From NCBI RefSeq assembly GCF_030269925.1, contig NC_085131.1:5131501-5195500 (forward strand): a DNA stretch of 64,000 nt. Direction: 5' to 3'. The position numbers and the translations under genes were made by a program. Source of the stretch: Bombyx mori. Taxonomy: Eukaryota > Arthropoda > Insecta > Lepidoptera > Bombycidae. Of the stretch, positions 1 to 11,694 are shown piece after piece (the stretch's first letter is position 1; each line of letters opens with the position of its first letter). The notes under the pieces were generated by a model. The model was not told the origin of the DNA. It worked only from the letters and a program-made list of their open reading frames with translations, and searched no databases.

Positions 1-949
1 AAGAGATGGAAAATAAACTGTTATCGGAGTTATCAATGTTAGCTTTATTTGCTTTTTCTGTCTAAAAAGTGTTTTATAGAACCTTCAGTTCTTTTCTAGT
101 ATGAATTGCATTACTCTATTTAAATATTTCGAATAATGATTGAAATTTTTTGTTCATACAGTGACGAAGCAAGCCAGCGTGTAGTATTTGTTTTATTTCT
201 AATAAATTTACACACAGATTGTGTATTGTAATCAAAAATGTGGATAAGATTTTTGAAAAACGTTTACAAAATGGCCTCAACAAGCTCAACAGTTCATTTT
301 GTAAGAACATAACGTAGGCTGTTTTGTAAATCAAATCTTAATTTGGCTTTAGCTACGTTTGACAAAGGAACACAAAGTTTTGATAATATATTTATGATCT
401 ATGTTTTTGTCTTTGTTCGTAGTTTACATAAAAAGATGGCCGCCAGTTTTATTTGACAGACGCATTTCGGTTTAACTGATTATTCCTTTAATTTCCCTTA
501 CTCGTATATATATATCCGTAGTATACTCGTAATATACAATAGTTTCATTTAACTTTAAATGCAAATAAAAGATTCGTCTTTCAAACGAAAAAAAATTTAT
601 AGTGTCACATGTGAAATTAGAGGCACGATATCAATAATAATATAATTCAAATGACTGAAACATCTCTGAAACTCTGCCAAAATTACAGTTGTAAAACGAT
701 TGAAGTCAAACAATAGTTCATTAATTACACCATTGTATGCTCGATGATAGATAAATCTGAATTCTCTTACAGCCTAGTATGTAAAATGAATGTTTGCTGC
801 CTTTTTGTTTGTTCTTTTTCGATCTGTTTGAGTTGGAAACTACATACGGTTGTTAGGTTCCTGGAATAGTATTCCTAGTTTACGATAGGGGGCGTGTGAG
901 TACTTTTTAACAAATGTGTGTATTAATGACGAAACGTGGGCGTCTTAAC
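1..949. other. AT-rich unassigned DNA
   Basis: I see no gene, RNA or recognisable mobile element here. It is AT-rich with a short (TA)n run near 506. A 72-codon frame on the minus strand at 116-334 has no recognisable motif and is typical of chance frames in such DNA. Confidence 0.6.
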
Positions 950-1204
950 TTTTTATTTATTTTTTATTGCTTAGATGGTTGGACTAGCTCACAGCCCACC
1001 TGGTGTTAAGTGGTTACTGGCCCATAGACATAAGCCCATAGACACCCACAACGTAAATGCGCCACCCACCTTGAGATATAAGTTCTAAGGTCTCAAGTAT
1101 AGTTACAACGGCTGCCCCACCCTTCAAACCGAAACGCATTACTGCTTCACGGCAGAAATAGGCAGGGGCGGTGGTACCTACCCGTGCGGACCTACCACCA
1201 GTAA
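950..1204 (-). mobile_element. Bm1 SINE, 5'-truncated
   Basis: Minus-strand Bm1. The poly(T) at the left end is the element's A-tail, and the body then runs to TACTGGTGGTAGG, the shared 5' truncation point described in the findings. The tRNA-like head is missing. The body carries a small internal duplication of 'cccatagacat/aagcccatagacac'. Bm1 has no coding capacity and depends on a LINE for mobilisation. Confidence 0.93.
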
Positions 1205-1630
1205 GATATTTTTCATATCAAATTTTATTTTCATACTTTATTAGGTATGCTACAGAGCGTGTGACCAACTATATTCTCTCACGAAAGACGCTTTAGGTTT
1301 AAGATTGGACTCTTTAGTCTTTATCTGAAGTCATTTTATGGATGAAAATATTAGTAGCATTCACAATTGGGTAGTATATTCGAAAGGTCTTTATTGTTAT
1401 TTTTTACTTATAAACACTAGATCACCACACTCGTGTTACTGACAATACTATCGTAACTTTCAATACGACTGCGTGCGTTAATTATAAACAATTAAAAAAT
1501 CAATTAGTGTAATTAAATCAGTGAGATAAAAGTTAATTCGGTGAACGCTTTTCGCTATTTAAAATTTGTACAACCGAAAGCAATCGGTGAGTACAATAGT
1601 ACAATCGGGCGCTAAAAGTATATTAATTTT
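1205..1630. other. unassigned AT-rich DNA
   Basis: No gene or recognised repeat is visible between the Bm1 copy and the TA tract. Confidence 0.5.
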
Positions 1631-1667
1631 ATCTATATCTATATATATATATATATATATATATAGA
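1631..1667. repeat. (TA)n microsatellite
   Basis: A run of TA dinucleotides at the 3' (tail) end of the minus-strand CTAG-headed repeat that follows. Members of this family end in ATATATAGAT, so the array is probably an expansion of the tail. Confidence 0.85.
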
Positions 1668-1918
1668 TAAATGAATTGCTGTTCGTTAGTCTCGCTGAAA
1701 TTCGAGAACGGCTGGACCGATTTGGCTAATTTTGGTCTTAAATTATTTGTGGAGGTCCAGAGAAGGTTTAAAAGGTGAATAAGTATGAAAATGCTCGGAA
1801 TTATATAAAAATAAAAATAAAGGTTTTTCTTGGATGTGTCCCCTGTCGGATGGATTCCTTAGTTTAGGTCTTTTATTTATCGATTGAGACACTACGAAGT
1901 CTGCCAAGTCGGCTAGCT
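1663..1918 (-). mobile_element. CTAG-headed short repeat, family B
   Basis: Read on the minus strand it starts with AGCTAGCCGACTTGGCAGAC, carries the core GACTAACGAACAGCAATTCA near its end, and finishes in the TA-rich tail. Four further copies lie in this window (18373, 31156, 35750, 40132). It is non-coding. Similar CTAG...TATAGAT repeats are widespread in Lepidoptera and I regard them as SINE-like, though the class is uncertain. Confidence 0.8.
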
Positions 1919-2435
1919 ATAAATATAATTTTATATTTTTTTGTAAAATTGAAAACATTCTCAAAGTACAATCAGACACAAAGTACTGCCCCGTAATTGG
2001 ACAGGTACATCTCGTAAATTCTGAGCTTGAGTGACATTCATTAGAGCGTGCCGCGTCGTTTGCTCGATAAAAGGTGAAATTCCAAGTCCTAATGACAGAA
2101 TCCAAGCCCGCCGTCATTACTCGAATGGCTCGACATCTTTTTACGCCAGCGTTTTACGAATTATATGTGTGTGTGTGTGTGTGTGTAAGACAATCTTTGT
2201 TTTCTTTTTTTTAAAACGTCTTACGTAAACATTGAAAATTAGTTTTGTTGTTCGCTGCTGTTCCAACGTTGTTAATCTTTTTGTTATTTCAGTTAGAATT
2301 TAAAACTTTTCGATAGAGTGCTGCGTTTTTTAAACAATGGTACCATCATATAAGGTTTAATTTGTACTATTAACCCTCCTTTAGCACGATACGTTCCAAC
2401 AAAGTCCCGTGTTGTGTGTATTATACAGGAGAGTA
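1919..2435. other. unassigned DNA with (GT)n
   Basis: The only structured part is a GT microsatellite at about 2164-2187. Opposing short frames overlap at 1917-2228 and neither has a motif, so I do not call a gene. Confidence 0.5.
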
Positions 2436-2848
2436 TTTTTGACGTGACAACGTCTTATAATTCGATGGAGCCGGCTACACGCACGAAAAAACATGACTCA
2501 TGCGGCGTTACCTCGCTCTGAGGCGTTCCATTTAAGGCTTGAAGTGCAAGCGAGAGCGCGCAACGAACGACAATGAGGCACAATCGGCCTCCGCGTTCGG
2601 CAGCGTTCGACATCTGTCTTCTACTTGAGTGAGCAATGCATCCGCGTGGACAGCTGCTATACAATAATACATTTACATGTTTTCGTCAAGTATGAAGTTC
2701 AGTGAAAAGCGAATGTGGTGTCAATTGTTTATAGCAACGATAATTGCGATAATTGAAAAATGAAACCATTCCAACAGTATTTTCTTATGACGATGTCACG
2801 TTCAACTATAGTCAGTAAACCGACTTTACAGACAACCGATTTTTTTTG
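2436..2848. mobile_element. non-autonomous element, GACGTGACAACGTC type, copy 1
   Basis: Starts at TTTTTGACGTGACAACGTC and ends after GACAACCGATTTTTTTT. The start motif recurs inverted near the right end (GACGATGTCACGTTC, about 2790-2804), which suggests inverted repeats. The same unit is at 60534-62010 with high similarity over most of its length, where it is split by a LINE. No transposase frame is present. The 69-codon minus frame inside it is repeated in the other copy only because the DNA is repeated. The class is unresolved. Confidence 0.7.
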
Positions 2849-2892
2849 GATAAAACATATCAACTATGCTTGTATGTATATATTTTTATTAT

Positions 2893-3177
2893 ACTTTTTT
2901 TCCCGTGTAGGCAGACGACCATATGGCCCACCTAATGGTGAGTGGTTATCGTCGCCCATGGACTTCAACAATGCCTACCGTTAAGTACTCTTCACAAGCC
3001 TCGTTTGAAGAAGGATAATATATGTCATAGCGCTCGGGAAACACCGTGGAGGGGAGCTCATTCCAAAGTCGAATAGTACGTGGCAAAAAATATATCTAGA
3101 AGCGCACTGTGGATGAACGTAGGGTCTCCAAGTAGTATGGATGAACTCTACTCCGGTGGCGGGCGGTGCGATGGTAA
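2893..3177 (-). mobile_element. LINE 3' fragment (RLWNELP family)
   Basis: The minus strand reads through the C-terminal coding end and 3' UTR of the same non-LTR retrotransposon seen at 48418-48800. Shared blocks include GTAGGCAGACGA, GTTTCCCGAGCGCTATGACA and the segment coding for the RLWNEL region. It is 5'-truncated and frameshifted, and the poly(A) end is degraded. It is not expressed as a protein. Confidence 0.8.
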
Positions 3178-3714
3178 AAATAGTAAAATTAATGAAAAAT
3201 AAGCTGTAAAATTTCGGTTATACCTATATATTGTAGTCATAGTGCATAATGTGATTTTCTAAATAATTTAAAACAAATTATCGTTATCGTGTTGTAGAAG
3301 TAGTAAGAGGATTTTGAAGAATTTTTCTTTTCGTGTTAAACTGAAACCGTGTTGTAAAATATCGTGTTATAGGATATTAAGAGGGTTACCTTTATTTATA
3401 TGTAGTGCTTCAGGAAGGTCTGTTTTTTTGGTAAATAAAGCGTTATAATCTTTCTACTTTGCAAAATTTTGTTTGAGTGATATCTTTTAATAATTTAATT
3501 CATTAAAAATGCGGCTAGAGGACATTTTGGTGAACTTGAATGTCAAACCTTACTTTAAACAACAACTTTTTATAACGCTTGTTTTATCGCCTTTAACCTT
3601 TGCCGAAATGTCGAATTTTGGGATCTTTGACGCTAACGCATAGGTACATGTGGTATGCCAGAACAAATGGTGTTTGTATTGAATTCATTTTAGGGTACCT
3701 AAATGAAGTGTTTT
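3178..3714. other. unassigned AT-rich DNA
   Basis: No recognisable gene or repeat. Confidence 0.5.
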
Positions 3715-3998
3715 TTTTTGAACGCCTTCGAAAATTGAACGCCTACGATGGGCAGGACATGTGGTTCAAATGGAGAAGACCAGAATGCCAAGACAACTGC
3801 TTTATGGCAAACCAGAGGGCCGCAGAAGTCGTGGCAGACCCAAACTCTGCTGGTTGGATGGCGAGACCTCAAAGACGACCTCAAAGTTATCGGTGTTAAG
3901 AACTGGAAGGAGAAAACCCTGAACAGAGCAGTCTGGAGAGACATACTGGACCAGGCTAAGGCCCACCTTGGGCTGTAAGGCCTAAGATAATGATGATA
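3715..3998 (+). pseudogene. non-LTR retrotransposon C-terminal fragment
   Basis: From about 3731 one frame encodes [14 protein letters not shown], followed by [15 protein letters not shown]. This is the C-terminal RWAGHV...RGRP...W pattern of many LINE reverse transcriptase proteins. The reading then shifts frame to [20 protein letters not shown] and stops at 3976-3978. A short ATGATGATAA tract follows, as in RTE-type tails. The fragment is 5'-truncated and frameshifted, so it is dead. The 5' edge holds a small repeat (GAACGCCTTCG / GAACGCCTACG). Confidence 0.8.
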
Positions 3999-4059
3999 AA
4001 TGGAGTGTTGGTTCTGGAAATGCCCTTACCTTATCTGGGGTCTATCTCGAGCGAGAATC

Positions 4060-4205
4060 GAGCGTCGAGCTATAGTGTAGGGGAGACATTTAGTGGGGGG
4101 CCTCTAAAATCTTCGGCCCTTCTGTTTTTATGTCCTTCGGCCACCGGGTCCCATATATACGTAAAACGCTTAGGCACGGGGACTTCTTAGAAGGCTCAGG
4201 CCCCG
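4060..4205 (+). mobile_element. LINE 3' UTR-like fragment
   Basis: The block TTTAGTGGGGGGCCTCTAAAATCTTCGGCCC, a GGACTTCTTAGAAGG segment and a final CCCCGCCTCGAAAAA resemble the 3' end of the GC-rich LINE at 13293-13871 (GTTTAGTGGGTGGGCTCTAAAATC ... GTAGGAGGTTCGGCC). It looks like a related, older 3' end. Family assignment is by similarity within the window only. Confidence 0.55.
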
Positions 4206-5089
4206 CCTCGAAAAATAACTATATATAAATGTTAGTCTTTTCCACTATCATTTTTAATAATTAAACATTCAAACATGTCGCGCTTAATTGTTCTATCAGT
4301 CAATGTGACAATGCGGTGCAAGTAAAAATGTCATCGATTTGATGAGTACTTTATTTACAAAAATTACATTCCCTTTACGTTTTTTTTTTAAAGTTCAGTA
4401 TCATGATCATGGATATCATTTGGGAATTCAGCTGACAATAGAAAATGCCAGGCGGATGTCGGAATAATCCGGCCATAAGCTGGATATCCTGTTATCCGGC
4501 ATGCGGAATGGCGGGACACATCGCTGGCTCTGATCCAACCTGTCCACTGTCTCGACGTGACCGTACGGGTCCCGTTGCGACGCGTCATACGGTAACCTGG
4601 TACCGATTCAGTGTCATCTAACAGCTCCAATTTGCTGTAAAGCGCTGCGCTATAGTTTCTAGGCGAATTTGAATCGCATATTGAAAGCGTTTTGTGTGAT
4701 CGCACAAGGGCTGTATTCAGACTACAGAGTGGTATTTTACTAGACAATAGTGGTATTTTTCTAATAGTATTGAAGGATACCGGTATTTTTATACTTATAA
4801 TATTATAAAGTGATAGAAGATAATTTGTAATATCAATGATTATTATCACGATTCAAACCAAAATTTAATAATAACAAAGCAAAGTTACGACGGTTGCAGA
4901 TATGCAATGGAAATGCATAGATTTCTCGGAAGATTTATATCGAATCAAAACAAGTTAGCATAGATTGAGACGGTTTCAATTTAAGTTAGGCAAATACACG
5001 TCCACGGCACAGGACGAAGTGATTGCTTGCGGCTTCATCGGGTGATAATATTGTATTGTATAATACATATAATTTTACAGGGGTGCTAC
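4206..5089. other. unassigned DNA with a 153-codon open frame
   Basis: The minus strand holds a 153-codon frame at 4388-4849. It has no signal peptide, domain motif or compositional sign of coding, and its N-terminal third is AT-driven (Ile/Leu/Asn-rich). I do not annotate it as a gene. The middle (about 4440-4620) is less AT-rich than its surroundings and may be an unrecognised old repeat. Confidence 0.45.
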
Positions 5090-5126
5090 AGTCAGTCTCG
5101 GGATTGTCTGGCTGTCGATAGCACTT

Positions 5127-5300
5127 CTTATCAGCCCACAGACGTCCACTGCTGGATATAGGCCTCCCCCAAGCCTCGCCACAAAAGCCAATCCTGCGCT
5201 GCCTGCGTCCAGCTGATCCCCACGAACCTCGATAGATTGTCTTACAATCTTGTGGGAGGCCTACCCACGCTACGTCTTCCAGTACGCGGTCACCACTCAA
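5127..5300 (-). pseudogene. RTE-like LINE C-terminal fragment
   Basis: The minus strand encodes the C-terminal signature WLLWRGLGEAYIQQWTSVG and then a stop (5131-5133), a very common lepidopteran LINE ending that I associate with RTE-type elements. The upstream part (GDRVLEDVAWVG) lies in a different frame, so the fragment is frameshifted. A related C-terminus is at 38185-38396. Confidence 0.75.
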
Positions 5301-5357
5301 CTTTCAACTTAGCACATTGCGTCTTAATTGTAATCATTATAATCCGAATATACTTAA

Positions 5358-6082
5358 GTCACATAACACGTTGTCTGCTATGTAGGTCACCGGTGCCTTA
5401 CGCGGCCCACTGAAGTAATTTTAGTCGATTTCTGTTGCTGAGCGTCTGGACTGCCTAACTTTGTCTTCTTTTTAATACGCTTTTATTAGATTCAGACGTA
5501 TGTATGTTTGTAACGGAATCTTTGAACATGATTTTGACCCCCTTCAAAACGTCGGATTAACTCGAAATTTGGTATACTTATTAAGGACCGATGACAATTC
5601 AATATTAAAAATAAAATTGAAAAAAGAAAAAAATAAAAAAAAATTAAAATCAAGTACGTAAACAATGAAAAACAAATAATCGTTTAAAAAAACTAACAAA
5701 ATACACTTTAATAATATCATTTCGCATCATCGCAATAAAATAATTTTTTCTTACACTATTTTTAATTCAAATTTATTAAAATTTATTTTCTATTTTTAAG
5801 TTGGATTTTCTATAAAAGCGTATTTTTTGTTTACTTTTTTTAAACTATTGTTTATGTTTCTTAATGTATGTTGTAGAATTTTAGGTCTCTTAGAAATAGA
5901 TTAATTTTCAGTATCTTCGTATACCAGAGACCACTAGATATTTCGGCTGCTTTCAATCATAAAAAAAATATATATATATATATATTTCGGCGTCTTGTAA
6001 GAAGATCTAAGTTAGAAATCGACATAATTACTTCAGTGCGCCACGTAGTGCACCGGTGACCTACAAGGCAGTCACCGTGTCT
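5358..6082. mobile_element. DNA-transposon-like element with long terminal inverted repeats
   Basis: The left end (about 5366-5435, with GTAGGTCACCGGTGC and CACTGAAGTAATT) is the reverse complement of the right end (about 6008-6074, with AATTACTTCAGTG and GCACCGGTGACCTAC). The inner 50 bp match closely and a weaker match extends outwards through ACACGTTGTCTGC / ACACGGTGACTGC. The interior is AT-rich with a (TA)n tract near 5971 and no transposase frame, so it is non-autonomous. I could not define a clean target duplication. The superfamily is unknown. Confidence 0.8.
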
Positions 6083-6974
6083 CATTAATGTTACTCGACT
6101 AGGAAACTCAACATATGCCTGAACGATATATTCACGTCTTTCTTTTAAATCTAGACATTAACTTCATGGATTTATTAAAACAACGCAACATTAAAACAAT
6201 TAAAATAGTACCAATTAAAATAGTATTTGATTGAATTCAACTCTGGGAATGCGATTCGCACCCAATTTTGAAAACCGCTATCTATCTAACTATTTATCAA
6301 TTTTGCGCGACGAATGAGAGACATATTATAAGCTTTCCCGTGCCTGTGTGATTGTGCGTTATTATTTTTTGCTTATAAAGCTTTTAATGGTCATCAAATG
6401 ATTCTAATTGGGTAGTATATTATTTGCAATCAAATTTATTCTTAAAAACAACGGTAGACTAAGAATTAAGTAGACATTTCATTCCAAGACGCGACCGAAA
6501 TTATATGAAAACCTTCACTTGGCGATTGTTCTAAAAATGGTTTATTTAAATCAAATAAATAAATTAAAAACAAAAGTAAATCCCGTTCGTGTGTTCATAG
6601 ATATTGGTTATCCTAACACGATGGTGACTGCCGTCTTATGTTAGAAATTGGATTACGATTTTAATAAGAAACAAAAGTGATATTTGCATAATAAACGATG
6701 TCAGGTGACATCGTTAAAAGGGTGAAAAGGGTCCTAAGACCACTCACAGGATTAAGGGACACTTGAAATAGTCTTCAAGCTTATTTTAAATTCATGTAAG
6801 CGTAGTGCGGGACTCATATAGGAGCGAAGGCCATTTCGTACGAAGGGTCCACAATTTTAAGGAGCACAAGCAAATTAACATTGGCACGTATAGAGGAAAT
6901 TTAATGTGGCTGATATAAATATCACTATCATGAGGCTACCTATACTTACGTATTACTTACTTGAGGCTTTTGAA
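6083..6974. other. unassigned DNA
   Basis: No gene or recognised repeat is visible. Confidence 0.5.
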
Positions 6975-7412
6975 GTCCTCGTGGCCTAAGGAATAAGACG
7001 TCCGGTGCATTTGTGTGGAGCGATGCACCGGTGTTCGAATCCCGCGGGCGGGTACCAATTTTTCTAATGAAATACGTATTCAACAAATGCTCACGATTGA
7101 TTTCCACGGTGAAGGAATTAACATCGTGTAATAAAAATGAAATCCGCAAAAATTATAATTTGCGTAATTACTGGTGGTAGGACCTCTTGTGAGTCCGCGC
7201 GGGTGGGTACCAACGCCCTGCCTATTTCTGCCGTGAAGCAGTAATGCGTTTCGGTTTGAAGGGTGGGGCAGCCGTTTTAACTATACTTGAGACCTTAGAA
7301 CTTATATCTCAAGGTGGGTAGCGCATTTACGTCGTAGATGTCTATGGGCTCCAGTAACTACTTAACACCAGGTGGGCTGAGAGTTCGTCCACCCATCTAA
7401 GCAAAAAAAAAG
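6975..7412 (+). mobile_element. Bm1 SINE, full length
   Basis: Contains the tRNA-like head with the A-box region GTGGCCTAAGGAATAAGACG and the B-box GGTGTTCGAATCC, which are the internal RNA polymerase III promoter, then the middle segment (CTTCCACGGTGAAGGAATTAAC), the conserved body and an A-tail after ATCTAAGC. Imperfect target duplication: GGCTTTTGAA on the left (about 6965-6974) and GGCTATTTTGAA on the right (from 7412). Confidence 0.95.
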
Positions 7413-8008
7413 GCTATTTTGAAAAAAACTAATTTGGGACTGCTTATGGTTAGGCTAGAAAGTGATACCTCTTTATTGAAGGATACACAAAGGCCAAGAG
7501 GACGTCATCAGAACCCTCATAAAATTTAAACAACAAAGAAATATCGCGATTACTGTGTAAACATTAAGATATAAAAACAAGAGCAAAGATACCCCTACAG
7601 GAATAGAAAATGTTCACAAAACCTTTTGTAGCTTCATAACGGTTTGAAGATGGTGTGTTGTATTCCCCAGGGTTTGCCGGCTGTTTAATACATACAGAAC
7701 AAAGAGAAAGATAATTCTACGCTATGTATATTCAAAATTCGACGAATATTACGTTCTTTCATAATCGCTATGTTGGTCAGTACAGGTATTTATTTAAATT
7801 TATCTGACCAGCCAACTGCTGCTTTCTAATTATGAATGATATTATAATTAAGTTTCTTAAAGTGTGGAAGACCAAATTCTGAAAAGTTCCATCGTTCGAG
7901 TTCCTAAATAGACACGATCTAATTAATTACCTTAAAGCAATTAAGTGACGAAATTTTCTGTAAAAGTGTGTTCCTCTAAACGTCAACAAGATCTTCTATC
8001 TTGTAGAA
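7413..8008. other. unassigned DNA
   Basis: No gene or repeat recognised. Confidence 0.5.
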
Positions 8009-8068
8009 GAAAGAATGTATCTTGAAAGAATGTATCTTGAAAGAACGTATCTTGAAAGAATGTATCTA
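8009..8068. repeat. 15-bp tandem repeat, four units
   Basis: Four head-to-tail units of GAAAGAATGTATCTT. The third carries one T-to-C change and the last ends in A instead of T. No coding potential. Confidence 0.95.
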
Positions 8069-8379
8069 TAGAAACAGCTCATGTATTAGAACATCATTCA
8101 AAGCCATACAATTATACAAAAAATGAACTGAGAATGAAAAAAAGTCCTATTGCTCCTCATAGCTTCTTTACTAGAGCCAAACGTAACGCATCTGCTCGTT
8201 TGGAGTACCTCACTGTTTTCTTATTTCGCGGCGCCGCGATAAAAGCAGTACATTTTATCTTTGCACTAAACGTTTCGGCTCGCAACATAAAGGGGTCTTA
8301 AGTGCTGATTCCGGCGGAACCCCGCTACGTGTGTGAGGCAATTTGATCGGAGTTCTGACTCTTGGGAGTCCGTTACAAC

Positions 8380-8732
8380 GCTAAATGGCTACGTTTTAGA
8401 GCTATGTTTCATGAAGAGCTTCCCCTTACATTGCATATATCAATTTTTTAACAGTTTCAAAAGATGCAATAAATTATATTATTTTCATATTAATGTTAAT
8501 TATTTTAACCCTATAGCGCGATTTGTTTTGGCGACAATACGTTAATTACAATTGCTAAATGGCTACGTTTTGGAGTTATGTTCCATGAAGAGCTTCCCCT
8601 TACATTGCATATCTCAATTTTTTAACAGTTTCATATGATGCAATAAATTATATTATTTTCATAATTATTAATGTTAATTATTTTAACCCTATAGCGCGAT
8701 TTGTTTTGGCGACAATACGTTAATTACAATTT
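8380..8732. repeat. tandem duplication, about 174-bp unit
   Basis: Unit 1 (8380-8553) and unit 2 (8554-8732) both start with GCTAAATGGCTACGTTTT and end with GACAATACGTTAATTACAATT. They differ by a few substitutions and a 4-5 bp insertion in unit 2. The 70-codon frame at 8333-8545 is not preserved in unit 2, which argues against coding. Confidence 0.95.
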
Positions 8733-9848
8733 TGAAACTCTATTCGATTTTGAAACAATTGGAATTACAATAGTAAAAGTCTTTCGTAATTTAATTATTA
8801 AAAATCTATATAGAATAAATAAATTTCAACGCTTGCAACCCCACTGTACGCAATATATACCTATTTCAATTGGAAATAATTAAATTAAAACATATTTAAA
8901 ATTCAATAAAATTCCCTAATAAAATATGAATTATTTGTTTAATTAGTATCTATCCATTATTGTAAAGGAAACAAATGAAAAACATTCAGTATAAGAGCGA
9001 TCTTTTTCAGATAACCATTTGAGGATATCATTTCATATTGATCATATTGATATGCGAGCATATTGATTGACCCGCTTGATGGTAAATGCTCATCATCGCT
9101 CATGAACCGCACCGTATCTATATGGTGAGATAATGTAGGCTACGAAATATTCTACTCAGAACTATTCGCTAATAAGGTACCGTTTTTTCCGTGAAGCAAA
9201 TCGTCGTGTCTGAATTAAAAAGAAACACGCTTTTGATTACTGAATCAATAGGAAATCCATTAAACTGACAATCGAACGAAAACAATAACAATAGACATCT
9301 CTTATTTTTAATTAAATTGAAATATTCATTCATTTTTGGCCGTACTTACTGACGTTTATCTAAGGACAAAATTCCTTGTAACAAAGAGCCCTCAGTCAGA
9401 TTAAATTTCCGGCGGCGTCCACTTCAGCCCTAGAATGCCCTTTATTACCCCGTTACAAAGGCTTCACTGCCATCGCACTAGAATATTAGAAGCTGCCCAT
9501 TTATTTCTCTACGGTTTACTTTGCCCAGTTTGGAATTTTTGAAAAATTTGCACAATGTTTTCGCTTAATAAAAACATCAATTTATTGTTCTCTCAATTGG
9601 CCAAGTATTAACTGTGCATTTTGTTGAAGGAGTTGTATTCCAAAAAAGACAGAGATGTTTTTCTTGTTTTTTTGGTCTGAACAAAATAATTAAAGTATGT
9701 GTGATGTGAATTAAAAAGGTAATGTGTGAATTAAAAATATTGGTAGATTACCTATGATGTAGCGAGTTAAAAATCCCATCACTAAGAGTTTATAACTAAT
9801 ATTACATTATAACTAAAACACTGTTTGTACTTGCGACCAAGGTGCCAG
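8733..9848. other. unassigned DNA
   Basis: No gene or repeat recognised. A less AT-rich stretch at about 9370-9500 (GGCGGCGTCCACTTCAGCCC) has no open frame or motif I can identify. Confidence 0.45.
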
Positions 9849-10100
9849 TTTTTTTTTTTTTTATTGCTTAGATGGGTGGACGAGCTCACAGCCGACCTGG
9901 TGTTAAGTGGTTACTGGAGCCCATAGACATCTACAACGTAAATGCGCCACCCACCTTGAGATATAAGTTCGAAGGTCTCAAGTATAGTTACAGCGGCTGC
10001 CCTACCCTTCAAACCGAAACGCATTACTGCTTCACGGCAGAAATAAGTAGGGTGGTGGTACCTACCCGCGTGGACTCTCAAGAGGTCCTACCACCAGTAA
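9849..10100 (-). mobile_element. Bm1 SINE, 5'-truncated
   Basis: Begins with a T-tract (the A-tail) and runs to the TTACTGGTGGTAGGACC truncation point on the minus strand. The tRNA-like head is missing. The 111-codon plus frame through it is a by-product of the repeat. Confidence 0.95.
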
Positions 10101-11694
10101 AGTCCATTTGTAAAATAAAAGTATCACTTTCGTTTACCTATTATTTCAATGTACAATTCATCACAAGCGAAATATGTAACGTACAGACATTTCATGCTTA
10201 CACGTGACATTAACTATCATTCACTGTTCATGACGATGGTGAAGAAGAACCACGCATGACAGAATTTTAATAGTTTTATTTAGTTACTTATTATTTAACA
10301 AAATATGTTGACGCGTGTCACGCTGCTGGTCGACGAACACGAATCTTAGGCCGCGGGCGCATCCTCCTCCCGCTGCGTTCCCCCGTCCTTTCTCTCGCCC
10401 TGAACGTCGTGAACATTCACAAAGAAATAAAAGCCACAAAAGCGACAAACACAAATTGTAATGCGCAAAATGGGAAACGTAAAACATATTTCACAATAAA
10501 CGTTCGTATATTTATTTTCCATTCACTTTTACTGCCTCACTTGAGTAATACCAAGAAAAGTCACTGGAGACAACGTTTTTTTTTTTCGGATTATTTCTGG
10601 AACGGCACGACACAAAATAACACTAAACACTTTATTAGATGACGACGAAGTTATTTTAATAGTCGTATTAAAGCGAAATTGCCTCTGTTCTCGTGAAAAT
10701 AAGAATATCCCGTTTATTGTGTAACGTTTTAGTTTTACATCTATTTATTTAACTTCTGAACTAAAAGCCACAGGTCATTGAAGTCTGATTCTTATTATCA
10801 AAATTTATATGCTCATTAACGTGGTGATTGTTATCAACCAGATAATCACAGTTAATTCAAACTTAAACGTCTCTAAATAACGGGTTTAATTAGAATAAAA
10901 AATAGAACAGAATTAAAAATAGAATAGGATAGAAGAGAGCCGGTCTTGAAGTGGAATAAATGGGCATTTTAGTATGAACATACGAAATTTTTCATTTGCC
11001 AAACTAACTATAATTTGCTGTCGTTTACTAAGTTAATATTTAGACGGTGGATATCCTCGCCTATCGTTAGAAAATGTTTTACGCGCGTCAAGTGAATTTT
11101 AATTACATCACGCGCTATTTTTCTGTCATAGCTTCTTCTTCTATATCGTTCCCTCACTACTGAGGATCGCGACCACATGCGACCTACTTCCAATGTGCTC
11201 GATCATGGCTGGCATGGACCGCATGGTACAGACTACCACCAAGTGCTTGTCTTGCCAGATCTGAACATCTGGCTGGTGTTCTACCTACAGCGCGCTTGCC
11301 CTCTATGCGACCCGTAATTATGAGCTTCTCTAATTCATCTCTGGGAGACATGTCATAGCAGAAAACATGAAATTTACTAAGTACCTTGGTATTCTACGTA
11401 GACATTAAATCAACTCTGAGAATATAAACAAACGCTTTACAATAAATACGCTTAATGGAACAGAACCAAACTTAATTTAAAAAAAAAAATATTTTTGCGA
11501 AACAAATTTGATTGAGAACATAACGGAAATTTTATTTTAAACTATTTAAACTAATAAACTGTTTAAAAACTAGGAATTTAGAAATTTATTTAAACAAGGA
11601 CAAGAAAATGTTCCGTAAACGTAATGCAATTCTGAGAATTGTGTGACCTTGAAAAGTTTTTTTTCTCTTGCTGTTTCGCGAAGTCCAACTTCTA
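10101..11694. other. unassigned DNA with a GC-rich patch
   Basis: Mostly AT-rich without recognisable genes. A patch at about 10310-10410 (CCGCGGGCGCATCCTCC, CGCTGCGTTCCCCCG) stands out by composition. It has no convincing frame and could be an unrecognised repeat or a regulatory or exon fragment. Confidence 0.4.

Noticed and set aside
4388..4849. 153-codon minus-strand open frame
   Set aside because: It is the second-longest frame, but it has no domain, low-complexity AT-driven start and no sign of splice or promoter context. It stays unassigned.
6975..7060. tRNA-like A and B boxes as a real tRNA gene
   Set aside because: Box spacing is tRNA-like, but the segment continues into the Bm1 body and recurs at 21714 and 55304. 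It is the SINE head.
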